From NCBI RefSeq assembly GCF_015235415.1, contig NZ_JADGLL010000026.1:1-36452 (forward strand): DNA of 36,452 nt, given 5' to 3'. How positions within the stretch are numbered: the first letter of the stretch is position 1; each line of letters begins with the position of its first letter. The translations under genes were made by a program, and so were the position numbers. This DNA is from Microbacterium paludicola. Lineage in GTDB: Bacteria; Actinomycetota; Actinomycetes; Actinomycetales; Microbacteriaceae. The notes beneath the pieces were generated by a model that saw only the letters and a list, made by a program, of their open reading frames with translations, was not told the DNA's origin and ran no database searches. Positions 1 to 9,000 of the stretch are shown here, piece after piece.

Positions 1-23
1 CGCTCGCGTGTCCGATCGTTTAC

Positions 24-44
24 TGACAACTTTCGTGAGACGGA
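24..44 (+). repeat. Putative transposase-binding site, direct copy 1
   Basis: The 21 bases read TGACAACT, then TTCGTGAGA, then CGGA. They match the 24-bp sites at 104-127 and 14873-14896, allowing one missing base before CGGA. The orientation is that of the right-end copy at 14873. It may belong to the right end of another element lying to the left, or be an extra site of this element. Binding by TnsB is inferred from the repetition and context only. Confidence 0.5.
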
Positions 45-103
45 TCGACCCGTACGGCAGTCACCGCACTCGCGTAATCCCGCATGACGTCCGTCTCACA
101 TTC

Positions 104-127
104 TGACAACTACCGTGAGAAGGGACA
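104..127 (+). repeat. 24-bp terminal-like repeat, left copy
   Basis: This 24-mer begins TGACAACTACCGTGAGAA and ends GGGACA. It matches 22 of 24 bases of the copy at 14873-14896, in the same orientation. Ending in ACA fits the TGT...ACA ends of Tn7-like elements. An inverted partner motif (GTCCGTCTCAC) lies just upstream at 89-99. Because the copy is direct rather than inverted relative to the right end, it may be the right end of a neighbouring element instead of the left end of this one. Confidence 0.6.
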
Positions 128-200
128 TCACGAGAGTTGCAAGATTCTCACTCGACCTGCAAGGTGTCTCATCCGACCTGCCATATCTCACGAGAGTTGC
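126..200 (-). repeat. Array of four inverted binding-site copies, Tn7-like left end
   Basis: Four related 15-mers start at 126, 146, 167 and 186, a spacing of 19-21 bp or about two helical turns. The first and last contain CACGAGAGTTGC, the reverse complement of GCAACTCTCGTG. The middle two read TCTCACTCGACCTGC and TCTCATCCGACCTGC. The array is inverted relative to the right-end sites at 14805 and 14873. Arrays of about 20-bp TnsB sites in opposite orientation at the two ends are a hallmark of Tn7-like elements. The array lies about 110 bp ahead of the transposase operon and could also affect its transcription. Confidence 0.6.
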
Positions 201-313
201 TAGGTCCGCGGCGCGCCGTCGTCGTAGTCCGCGACAGCGGAGTAGCTTGCGCAGTAAGTCGGGAGCCGAGCCACCGGAGACCCTGCTGGTGACGCTCCGC
301 GAGGAGGTCTGCG

Positions 314-1057
314 GTGACCAGGACGGCTGCGTGGCTCGACGCGATCGATCAAACGAACGCGCTGGATGCGACCCTTGAATATTCGAGGCGCGGGGTGCCG
401 AGACACGTGACTCCGACGGAGATGGCCGACGCTCGTTTGGAAGAGGGCGACCCGGTACGCCATTTCGTGACCTGGCCGGGCAAGCGGAACTTCGAGGGGC
501 GCCTGTGGCTCGCGTCGACGAGGCAGCACGTGCCGTTCGAGTCGTTCTGGGAGCGTGCGTTCCTCGCGAGCCTTGACCGCGCCGGCTCAGCGCGCGCGGT
601 GGCCAGCCAACCATTGTGGATCCGCTGGCGGGACCCACGTCGCGCGCACGTGCCCGACTACTTCGTGCGCCGGGCGGACGGGCAGGCTGTGCTGGTCGAC
701 GTACGGCCCCGCGATCTGATCGAGCCGGAAGACGCAGTGAAGTTCGAGCTGACCAGGAGGCTGGCGTCCGCACTCGGGTGGGAATACCTCCTCTTCGACG
801 CACTGCCCGGTGCGACACAAGCGAACCTGCGATTCCTGCTCCGCTACCGGGACCCCGCCTGGCTGGACGGGGTCGCCGAGGACAAGCTCCCCAAGGAGGG
901 CGCGATGTCACTGGCAGAGTTCGCCCGGCTGTTGGGCGCGTCGACCCGATCAGGGATCGGCGCGGCATACGCGATGATCTGGGCTCGACGGGTGCATGTC
1001 GACCTCACGCGCCCACTGTCGATGGCCACGCGCATCCACTTCGGAGATGAGTCATGA
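314..1057 (+). CDS. tnsA: TnsA-like transposase endonuclease subunit
   Basis: This 247-residue protein resembles the TnsA endonuclease that cuts the 5' strands at the ends of Tn7-like elements and works with TnsB. The restriction-enzyme-like core is visible: a glutamate in WERAFL (E80), an aspartate in HVPDYF (D115), and the strand VLVDVRP (D129 to P132). In Tn7 TnsA the last motif carries Gln-x-Lys. Here it is Asp-x-Arg, which from memory is usual in actinobacterial relatives. A helical C-terminal part follows. The GTG start is supported by GAGGAGG at 301-307, six bases upstream. The stop overlaps the next start as ATGA, so translation is probably coupled. The family call is firm; activity is not shown. 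Confidence 0.82.
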   Translation: MTRTAAWLDAIDQTNALDATLEYSRRGVPRHVTPTEMADARLEEGDPVRHFVTWPGKRNFEGRLWLASTRQHVPFESFWERAFLASLDRAGSARAVASQPLWIRWRDPRRAHVPDYFVRRADGQAVLVDVRPRDLIEPEDAVKFELTRRLASALGWEYLLFDALPGATQANLRFLLRYRDPAWLDGVAEDKLPKEGAMSLAEFARLLGASTRSGIGAAYAMIWARRVHVDLTRPLSMATRIHFGDES

Positions 1058-2793
1058 ACGTCCACCCGGGCGAGATGGTCCGGTGGCGCGGCAGCAGCCA
1101 CCAGGTTGTCATCGTGGGCGCGACATTCGTCACCCTCCGCCCCGCGGATGGCGAGGACGACATCGAGGTCCTTACTGCCGACCTGCAACGCGATGCTGAG
1201 CCGGCGACCGTGCGATCCACGGCCCAGCTCGTCAACTTGAGAGCACTCGATGGTCTGAGCAAAGCTGACCGTCGAGTGGTCGACGTCTGGACGGACGCGC
1301 TCGATCAGCTCGACGACATGGTGGCTTCGGGCACCTCGAAGACGGACGCGTACGCGATGACCGCGGCGTACGTGAATACGAGGCTCGGCACCGCGTATTC
1401 AGCGTCTAAAGTGCAGCGGCAGCAGAAGGCTCTGCGCGAGCACGGGGTGCCCGGCCTGTTGGATCAGCGCCGGTTCGGGTTGGCGAAGCCGCGGCCGCGC
1501 GCCTACGACCCGCGGCTGATCGAGGCGCTCGTCACCGTCCTCGAGGGACAGACCTCGAAGGCCACTGGCACGATGAACCGCGCGATCTGGCTCACACAGT
1601 ACGAGCTGGATCGCGTCCACGGGCCCGGTGTGGTCCCCATGCCGAGCCGGTCGACGATGTACCGAATCATGGAGGCACTCGAAGACGGGCGACACACCTT
1701 CGGTCGAGCACCCACCCGTCGGTCGACAGCCAATCAACCGCGACACACGCACGGCGCAGGCACCGGGATGCGGCCCGGGGAACGAGTGCTGATCGACACC
1801 ACCCCGATGGAGATCCTCGTCGACTGCGACGGCGAGGCTGTCCGCCCTGACCTCACCATCCTCTTGGACGAGTCCAGCCGCTCCGTACTCGCCGCGGTCG
1901 TGACGGTGGGGACCCGCAGCATCGACCTCATCGTGATCCTCGCCCGCGCCCTGGTCCCGTACGCCAGCCGACCAGAAGGGGTGCGCGTGTACCGGCGCAC
2001 CGTCGCCGAAGCGTGGGTCGGCGACGATGACCTTCTCGCACAACGGTTCGAAGACCACCGCGACGCGCAACCGTACATCTTCCCCGAATCGATCACCACG
2101 GATCATGGCGCCACCTACGTCTCCCGACACTTCGTCGACGCCTGCCAGACCCTGGGGATCTCGCTGAACCTCTCGGCCAGCTACACACCCACCCACAAGG
2201 CGAAGGTCGAGCGGATGTTCACCACGGTGAAGAACCTGTTCACCCAGTACGCGATCGGGTTCCTCGGTCAAAGCCCCGACATGCGGGGCGATGAGGTCAT
2301 CCCCGTCGACCAGCTGCTCACCCTCGAGCAACTCCAGGAGCTTCTCGACGACTGGATCGCCGTCGCCGCGAGCCGTTTCACGCGCATCGTGCCGGTCGGC
2401 ACGCAGCAGGCCCTCGGGTCCCTGTCGTTCGCGATCCATTTGAGCGCGGCGCTGATGCGTGTGGCGGTGCCGGGACTCGGTGACGCAGACCGTGCCGGCA
2501 TCGTTGCGCACCTGCGTGCGGTGGCGGATGCTGGCGACATGGCAGGGTTCGCGGGCGCAGTGGCGCGCCTTCTGGAGGCGCTCCTGGACCTTGCCCCGGA
2601 CGGATTCCCCGTCGTGCTACTCCGCGATGCACCGCTTGCGATCGATAGGAACCTTCGTCGCCTCCCCGGAGCCGTCGATGATCTCCTGAATCGTGACACC
2701 GCCGCGGACCTGATCGAAGCGGTGTTCGCGGGTGACGATGTTCGTGCGGAGAACGGGGTGCTGGCGTTGCTGCGGGCGGATCGTGCACTATGA
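1054..2793 (+). CDS. tnsB: TnsB/TniA-like DDE transposase with a replaced C-terminus (chimeric)
   Basis: This 579-residue protein has a TnsB-like first part: an N-terminal beta region, helix-turn-helix segments (about 70-170) and an rve catalytic core with D248 (VLIDTTP), D350 (TTDHGATY) and E386 (HKAKVERMF). The last two are separated by exactly 35 residues, so the DDE set is intact. The core ends at LDDWIAVA (residue 438, about nt 2367). In complete relatives a Trp-Gln-x-Arg-x-His-like motif, a beta-barrel and the TnsC-binding tail follow. Here about 140 residues of Ala/Leu-rich, probably helical sequence take their place, with no resemblance I recognise. The gene is in frame throughout and overlaps its neighbours by ATGA on both sides. 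I infer a deletion that fused tnsB to the 3' part of another gene. Confidence 0.8.
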   Translation: MNVHPGEMVRWRGSSHQVVIVGATFVTLRPADGEDDIEVLTADLQRDAEPATVRSTAQLVNLRALDGLSKADRRVVDVWTDALDQLDDMVASGTSKTDAYAMTAAYVNTRLGTAYSASKVQRQQKALREHGVPGLLDQRRFGLAKPRPRAYDPRLIEALVTVLEGQTSKATGTMNRAIWLTQYELDRVHGPGVVPMPSRSTMYRIMEALEDGRHTFGRAPTRRSTANQPRHTHGAGTGMRPGERVLIDTTPMEILVDCDGEAVRPDLTILLDESSRSVLAAVVTVGTRSIDLIVILARALVPYASRPEGVRVYRRTVAEAWVGDDDLLAQRFEDHRDAQPYIFPESITTDHGATYVSRHFVDACQTLGISLNLSASYTPTHKAKVERMFTTVKNLFTQYAIGFLGQSPDMRGDEVIPVDQLLTLEQLQELLDDWIAVAASRFTRIVPVGTQQALGSLSFAIHLSAALMRVAVPGLGDADRAGIVAHLRAVADAGDMAGFAGAVARLLEALLDLAPDGFPVVLLRDAPLAIDRNLRRLPGAVDDLLNRDTAADLIEAVFAGDDVRAENGVLALLRADRAL

Positions 2794-4388
2794 GCGCGAC
2801 ACGACGCCCCGGCGCTTCTGACAGCGGTACCGAAGGCGACAGCAAGCGGGCGCGGATCACACGGGAGGTGTTCGCAGCCCTCGCGCGGGGAGACTGGGGC
2901 GGGGCGGCGGACCTCGTGGAGATGAACTGGGCGGCGCTCATCGTGCGTGACGTCTCCGTGATCGAGGTGGTCGCTGATGCCATGCCGGAGTCGGTGCGGA
3001 CGGCGCGACCCGCGTGGGCCGTCGCACGCTCCTACGCGCGCCACCTCCGGCTGGATCCCGCGGTGCGTCCGCTCGTGTTCGCTGATTCCGCCCCCGATCC
3101 GCAACCGCATCATTCCCCTGCGGAGCGAGCCGTGCTGTGGACGAGTCGTGCCGCCGGCGCCCGCACGAGCGGCGACATCCTCGCCGCGATCCGCGCTGTG
3201 GAGCGTGCGAGAGAGGCCGCGGAACTCGTGGCACGCGAGGATACGGCGGCCGCGCAAGTGCTACCGACCGTGATGTTTCAGTGGATTCAGACCTACGTGC
3301 TCGCCGGTCGCTTCGACCAGGCGATGCCGCTGCTCTCGGAAACCTTCGAGCGCGCCGGCGAGGTCGGGAATGCGCGCGCCCAGTTCGATGTGGCCGGAGT
3401 GCTCGGCTGGGTGCATTCCCTCAGCGGTCTCGGACGCGTTGCTGACGACTGGCTGGGACAGCAGCGGCGAATCGGCGAGGAACACCCGGGCCTCATATCG
3501 CCGTACGTTCACGGGCAGCTGGGCCAGGCGGTGCGCGCATGGGACAGCGTCGACCTGGCAGCCGGGCTCAACCGGATCGAAGGGATCAGTCTCTCCGAGG
3601 CCGGGGAGATGTTGCCATTCGTCGCCGGATCCCGAACTCTCATCAAGGCCCGGACCGAACAGACGCCCCCGGTGGCGCTGCTGGGTGAATTCGACACGAT
3701 CACCGCCGCGTACCCGGCGGCACTGCTCGACTCACCGTTCATCGCGGGCCACAACCGGCTCGTACGCTCGGACATCCTGCGGCTGGCGGGCGATTCGGCG
3801 GCGGTGGTGCGGATGTATGCCGACGAGGAGATCGCCGCCGGAACGTTCGATGCGACCGTCCTCGCTCACGCGTATCTCCTGCTCGATGTCCCACACCGCG
3901 CACGCGAATACGCACACCGCGCGATGGACGAGCCGAACACGTGGCCCTGCATTCAGCCGATCGGGCATGTGCTGCTCGCCGCGCTGGACCTTCGGGACGG
4001 CGCAACATCAGATGCCGCGGCGCATGTCGCCCAGGCGGCGGATATCGGGTTCGAACATGATTCGTTCATGTCGTTCGCGGTCCTCCCGCACGAGGACCTG
4101 CGCGGCATCGTCCCACTCGCCGGTGACCGACTCGCCGCTCGCATCGCGCCGATCATGGACAGCGGCCTGCGTCTGCCGCCCCCGCTTCAGAGGCGGGTCA
4201 CCCTGACCCCGCAGGAGCAACGGGTCATCCACCGACTGGTGCGAGACCTGACCGAGCAGGAGCTGGCCGACGCTCTCGGCATCAGCCGCTCCACTGCACG
4301 CGGTCACCTGCAGTCGCTTTACCGGAAGTTCGACGTCAGCGATCGGACCGCGCTGCGGGCCGCCGCCCGTCGCGAGGGATACATGTGA
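2790..4388 (+). CDS. LuxR-type regulator with helical-repeat N-terminal region (first of a pair)
   Basis: This 532-residue protein ends in a LuxR-type helix-turn-helix (about 470-532: LTPQEQRVIHRLV, EQELADALGISRSTARGHL, then YRKFDV). The long N-terminal part is Ala-rich and helical, compatible with TPR-like repeats. No Walker A motif is visible, so it is not a typical MalT/LAL-type ATPase. It starts within ATGA of the preceding gene and overlaps the next by GTGA, so it is co-translated with the transposase genes. Its N-terminus aligns with the following gene (IT..F.AL.., LVE..W.AL), marking the two as diverged paralogues. Its position ahead of the pilus genes suggests that it controls them. 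The signal sensed is unknown. Confidence 0.75.
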   Translation: MSATRRPGASDSGTEGDSKRARITREVFAALARGDWGGAADLVEMNWAALIVRDVSVIEVVADAMPESVRTARPAWAVARSYARHLRLDPAVRPLVFADSAPDPQPHHSPAERAVLWTSRAAGARTSGDILAAIRAVERAREAAELVAREDTAAAQVLPTVMFQWIQTYVLAGRFDQAMPLLSETFERAGEVGNARAQFDVAGVLGWVHSLSGLGRVADDWLGQQRRIGEEHPGLISPYVHGQLGQAVRAWDSVDLAAGLNRIEGISLSEAGEMLPFVAGSRTLIKARTEQTPPVALLGEFDTITAAYPAALLDSPFIAGHNRLVRSDILRLAGDSAAVVRMYADEEIAAGTFDATVLAHAYLLLDVPHRAREYAHRAMDEPNTWPCIQPIGHVLLAALDLRDGATSDAAAHVAQAADIGFEHDSFMSFAVLPHEDLRGIVPLAGDRLAARIAPIMDSGLRLPPPLQRRVTLTPQEQRVIHRLVRDLTEQELADALGISRSTARGHLQSLYRKFDVSDRTALRAAARREGYM

Positions 4389-5941
4389 GCGACGGACCGG
4401 ACTGGGCGTCTGTTCCCGACATCGCGAGCATCACCGCCGACATCTTCCGAGCCCTATCGGAGGCCGACGCCGAGCACGCTCTGCTGCTCGTCGAGACACA
4501 CTGGCGGGCGCTCGTGCAACACGCGCCGCACGCCGTCCGCGCCGTCACCGCCACCCTCGACCGTGATGACGCGAACCTGCCGCCGCGCTGGCGGACGCTC
4601 ATCGCCAACACCCGACTGTTCCTCGCGGCACCATCGACCCATGTCGAAGCTCAGGACGACAGCGAACTCAGACGCCATCTGTCAGAACTCACCCATCTCG
4701 CGAGAGCGGCACGCGAAGCAGGTGACATCCCCGCCGCACAGATGCACGCGCAGCGAGCCTCAGCCGCATTCCGGCACCTGCCGCCGCCACAGCGCGAACG
4801 ACTTGGACCAGATCTTCCGCGACACCTCCTGGAATGGGCTCGCATCGCGAGCATCGGCGACATCGGACGCGAGATGCGCGACCTGCTCTCCCTCGCGTAC
4901 TCGTGGTCCATGTGGTTCGGCGACCATCACACCGCGGTGCTCGCCGCGAGCGAGCTGGCCGCCGCAGACGCACTCGCCGGCCGGACCATCACCGCCCAGT
5001 ACTGGCGCGACCGGGCGATCACGCTGCACCGCGCCAACACCGGCGACAAGGAGCCGCCCGCATCGGTGAGATTCGCACTCGCGATCGCCGCCTCAGACAG
5101 ATTCGACGCCACCGCGGCGCTGCAGCACATCCAGTCCAGCGCATCGGTGCCCGCGATCGACCACCCCCTTATGATCGAGGCCTTTCGCACCTTCTGGCGG
5201 CTCGAGCTCGCCCGACCGGCCGAGATTCCCGCGATCACCGCCGACATCCTCAACACCATGCGCGAGCACCCGCCGCTCGGAGTCCTCGGCCGCCACGTGA
5301 GCACCTTCCTCGCCGCACGTCTGGACCTCGCCCACGGCTACGGGAAACGCGCCATCCGGCGACTCGACCCCTGCGCGGACAGTGCGTTCCAGGCGTGGAC
5401 CGCGACCTTCCGCGCATCGATCCACCTCCACCTCGGCGACCTCGCGCAAGCCGACCTCGATACCTCGACCAGCCCCGAACGCGCCCGGGAATGGCCGCGC
5501 GCCGAGATGGAACGACTCACCATTCGCGCAGCGATCCACCACCGCCGCGGCGAAACCGACCAGGCACGCGCCGCGATCACGAACGTCTTCGCCCTGCTTC
5601 GCTCGCACGACCTACCCCGCAGCCTCGGGATCATCCCGCGGCGCGATCTGCGCCAGCTCATCGAGCTCACCGGCGTCCAACCACCCGACGCAGTACGCGA
5701 CCTGCTCCGTCCGGAACGCGCGGAGCAGGATGCCGACCCCCTCCACCTCACCGAACGTGAACACACCGTCGCGGTACTGGTCGCTGAAAACCCGACCGCG
5801 ACGATCGCCGCGCTCGCCGAACGGATCGGCGTATCCCGCAACACCTTCAAAGCACAGCTCGCCGCCGTCTACCGCAAGGCGGGCACCTCATCGCGCACCG
5901 AGCTGGCGACCATCCTCCGACACGCGTCACTCCTCGGCTAG
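4385..5941 (+). CDS. LuxR-type regulator, paralogue of the preceding gene
   Basis: This 518-residue protein has a C-terminal LuxR helix-turn-helix (about 454-518: LHLTEREHTVAVLV, IAALAERIGVSRNTFKAQL, VYRKAG). The preceding 450 residues are helical and Ala/Arg-rich with no recognisable enzyme domain or nucleotide-binding motif. It shares the N-terminal pattern of its neighbour (ITADIF.AL, LVETHWRAL), so the pair probably arose by tandem duplication and may act as a heteromer. The GTG start overlaps the upstream stop. It is the last gene of the tnsA-tnsB-regulator operon and lies 110 bp ahead of the pilus tip gene. Pilus regulation is inferred from position. Confidence 0.74.
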   Translation: MSDGPDWASVPDIASITADIFRALSEADAEHALLLVETHWRALVQHAPHAVRAVTATLDRDDANLPPRWRTLIANTRLFLAAPSTHVEAQDDSELRRHLSELTHLARAAREAGDIPAAQMHAQRASAAFRHLPPPQRERLGPDLPRHLLEWARIASIGDIGREMRDLLSLAYSWSMWFGDHHTAVLAASELAAADALAGRTITAQYWRDRAITLHRANTGDKEPPASVRFALAIAASDRFDATAALQHIQSSASVPAIDHPLMIEAFRTFWRLELARPAEIPAITADILNTMREHPPLGVLGRHVSTFLAARLDLAHGYGKRAIRRLDPCADSAFQAWTATFRASIHLHLGDLAQADLDTSTSPERAREWPRAEMERLTIRAAIHHRRGETDQARAAITNVFALLRSHDLPRSLGIIPRRDLRQLIELTGVQPPDAVRDLLRPERAEQDADPLHLTEREHTVAVLVAENPTATIAALAERIGVSRNTFKAQLAAVYRKAGTSSRTELATILRHASLLG

Positions 5942-6051
5942 GCGGTATACACCTAAGGGGTGGGTTAGGCAAGCACTGAAACCGCTCAGTGGTGGGCAGC
6001 GCTCCGCATAGCCTCCAGTCGTCGGATCTCGACGCCTGGGGAGGGGTCGCA
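5942..6051 (+). promoter_or_regulatory. Leader of the pilus operon
   Basis: This 110-bp gap separates the regulator pair from the pilus tip gene and is the natural place for the pilus promoter and a LuxR-type operator. It contains GGTATACACC near 5943 and a GGGGAGGGG ribosome binding site about 5 bases ahead of the GTG at 6052. I cannot name a convincing -35/-10 pair, and readthrough from the upstream operon is possible. Confidence 0.35.
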
Positions 6052-9000
6052 GTGGGAAACACTCGTGCGCGTTCGCACGCGCAGAAGCCAGCACATCGCG
6101 GTCGCCGACGCGGCCGCGCCCTGGCCGCGCTGCTGTCCGCGCTCCTGGTCGTGGTCGGTGTGGTCGCGGCTTCGCCCGCGTACGCGCGCTACGCCGAGGG
6201 CGGAGCCGGGCGCTTCCTGACATCGATCGACTGGATCGAATGGGGCACGTCGGGGCAGGTGATCAGCAACGGCGCCGTCGCGACCAGCACGCGCACCATC
6301 GACGGTCAGCAGCTCGTCACGCGCTGCACCATCTCGAACGTGTCCGGCGTGGTCACCGCCTACCGGTCGGGCAATTGGCGTGGCGACGGACTCGACGACC
6401 TGTACAACATCGGCGGTACCGGCACGAGCAACCAGCTCATCGCGGGCCTCTCCAACCGTGATAACGGCGCACAGGTGCGCTTCGACTTCTCCTGCGCGGC
6501 GACCCTCGCCGGGGTCGCGATCCCGCTCGCGGGCCTCGTGGTCGCCGACGCCGAGTCCAGCAACTTCGCCGACGGTCAGAACGAGTACATCACCGTGCGA
6601 CCGCTCCAGACCACCGCCACGTGGCGGATCATCGACCGCTACCGCACGGCGGCCTGCACCACCTACACGAACGCCGAGCTTGCCACGACCCAGGCGCTTA
6701 CGATGCGCCCGAGCGGCCGGGAATGCACGTACACGAACACCAGCTGGACCGGCCCGATCGGCGTCGGATTCATGCAGGGAGCCACCAGCGCCAACGTCAT
6801 CGTGCAGGGCGCCGGCTACAGCGCTGTCGCGCTCGGCGTGGTCCTGTACTCCGACTTCGGTGACGCCCCCGCGTCGTACGGCACTGCCGGTGCGCTCTAC
6901 GAGCCCGGCTGGACCGGCGGCGGGCTCGTGGCAGGAACCACCACGAACATCTTCGACAGCACCTTCGTCATGGGCTCGCAGACGCAGCCGCTCACTCGCC
7001 TCGGCGCGATCGTCGACCCCGACACCGCGCACCGTCCATCCGCCGGCGCGATCGGAGACGACTCCACCCAGCAATCCGACGAGGACGCAATACCGAAACC
7101 GGGAACGATCGCGGTCACCCCCGGCAACACGTACACCCAGTCAGGTGTCTCGTGCACCGGTCCCGGATGGGTGACCGGCTGGATCGACTGGAACCGAAAC
7201 GGCACCTTCGACACAGGCGAGAAGTCCGACGCCCAGCAGTGCACCGGCACCTCGGTGGCGCTCACCTGGACTGTCCCCGCGGACGCCCGGGAATCGCGCG
7301 GCACCGACCTGACGTACATGCGGCTGCGGATCGCGGGCACCGCCCCCACATCTCCGACCGGCCTGACCACCTCCGGCGAGGTCGAGGACTACGCGCTGAA
7401 TGTCACCCTGCCGCAGCTGGCGATCACCAAAACCTCCACCGCGACCGCCGACACCAAGGTGGGCGATGTCGTCACCTACACGGTCACGGCGCGTAACACC
7501 ACCACCGTGCCGTACACCACGTCCTATCCTGCGCGGGTCGTCGACGACCTGACGAACGTGCTCGACGACGCGACCTACCGCAACGACGCCACTGCCAACA
7601 AGCCGGGCACGCTCAGCTACACCGCGCCGCGGCTGTCCTGGCAGGGTGCCCTGGCGGCCGGCGATTCCGTCCAGATCACGTACTCCACGGTGGTGAAGGC
7701 CGGAGGCAACGGCACGGTCCGGAACGTGGCCTGGGTTCCCTCCAGCTCCACGCCGGGCCCCACGCCCGCCTGCACGTCCGGCACCGGGACGGACACCGCG
7801 ACCGGCCAGCCGTGCGCGACCACGCAGTACCTGCTGCCGAAGCTGCAGATCTCGAAAGACACGACCACCACACAGGTCACCAAGGACGGCCAGGAAGTCA
7901 CCTACCGGGTCACGCTCACCAACCCCGGCCCGGGAAGCTTCACCACCGCCAGCCCCGCCTCGATGAGTGACGACCTCAGCGGCGTTCTGGACGACGCCGA
8001 ATACGTCACCGCGAAGGCGTCGGCAGGTCCGGCCCCGGTGTTCGACGCGGCAGGCAAGAAGCTGACCTGGCAGGGGCCGCTCACCGCCGGCCAGTCCGTG
8101 ACGATCGACTACACCGTGCGGTTCGTCGGCGGCGGGGACAACCTGCTGCACAACGTCGCCTGCATCCCGAAAGAGCTGCTCCCGGCAGGGACCACCGACG
8201 CGTGCGACACCGTCGACCTGCCCGCCGGCGAACTCACCGCGTGGAAGACCGTCGAGTCCGACACGACGCCCACCACCGCCGGGTCCGTGCTGACCTACAC
8301 GCTCCACTTCGCCAACGGCGGGCGCGCACCCGTGGACGTGGACATGGTCGACGACCTCACCCATGTGCTCGACGACGCCGACGTCACCCGGGCGGCGCAG
8401 GCCAGCAGCACGGCGCTGACCGTCACCGGCCCGACGTCGAACCGCCTGGCGATCAAGGGAACCATCCCGGTCGGTGAGACCGTGACGGTCACCTACCAGG
8501 TCACCGTCAAAGCCGCTGACCGCGGCGACGACGTCGCGGCGAACTTCCTGCTGAAGCCCGGCGCCCCCACGCCGCCCAGCACGGAGTGCGTGCCGGAGGA
8601 CCCGGACGCCCCCACCTGCACGGTCACGCCGATCGACCCGACCCCCGGATCGCTCACGTGGATGAAGGCCGTCGCTGGGACGGTCACCACCGACAACCCG
8701 GAGGGCAGCCTCGTCGGCGGGTCGGTGTGGGAGCTGACAGGCCCCGGATACCCGGCCGGCGCCCCGCTGGTGATCGACGACCCCGACCAGGACGGCCGAT
8801 TCAGCGTCACCGGGCTCGCCGTCGGCGACTACACCCTCACCGAGGTGACCCCGCCGCCCGGCTACCGCATCACCGAAGCCAGCGAACCCATCACGGTCAC
8901 CATCACCAAGACCGCGCTCCACATCGACCTCGGATCGATCGAGAACGCGCAGCGCACTCTCACACTGCCCATCGCCGGTGGGCCCGGCACCGCGCTCTAC

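Noticed and set aside
126..200. CRISPR-like array
   Set aside because: The units are about 15 bp at 20-bp spacing, diverged, with no spacers of usual length and no cas genes. Transposase-end sites explain them better.
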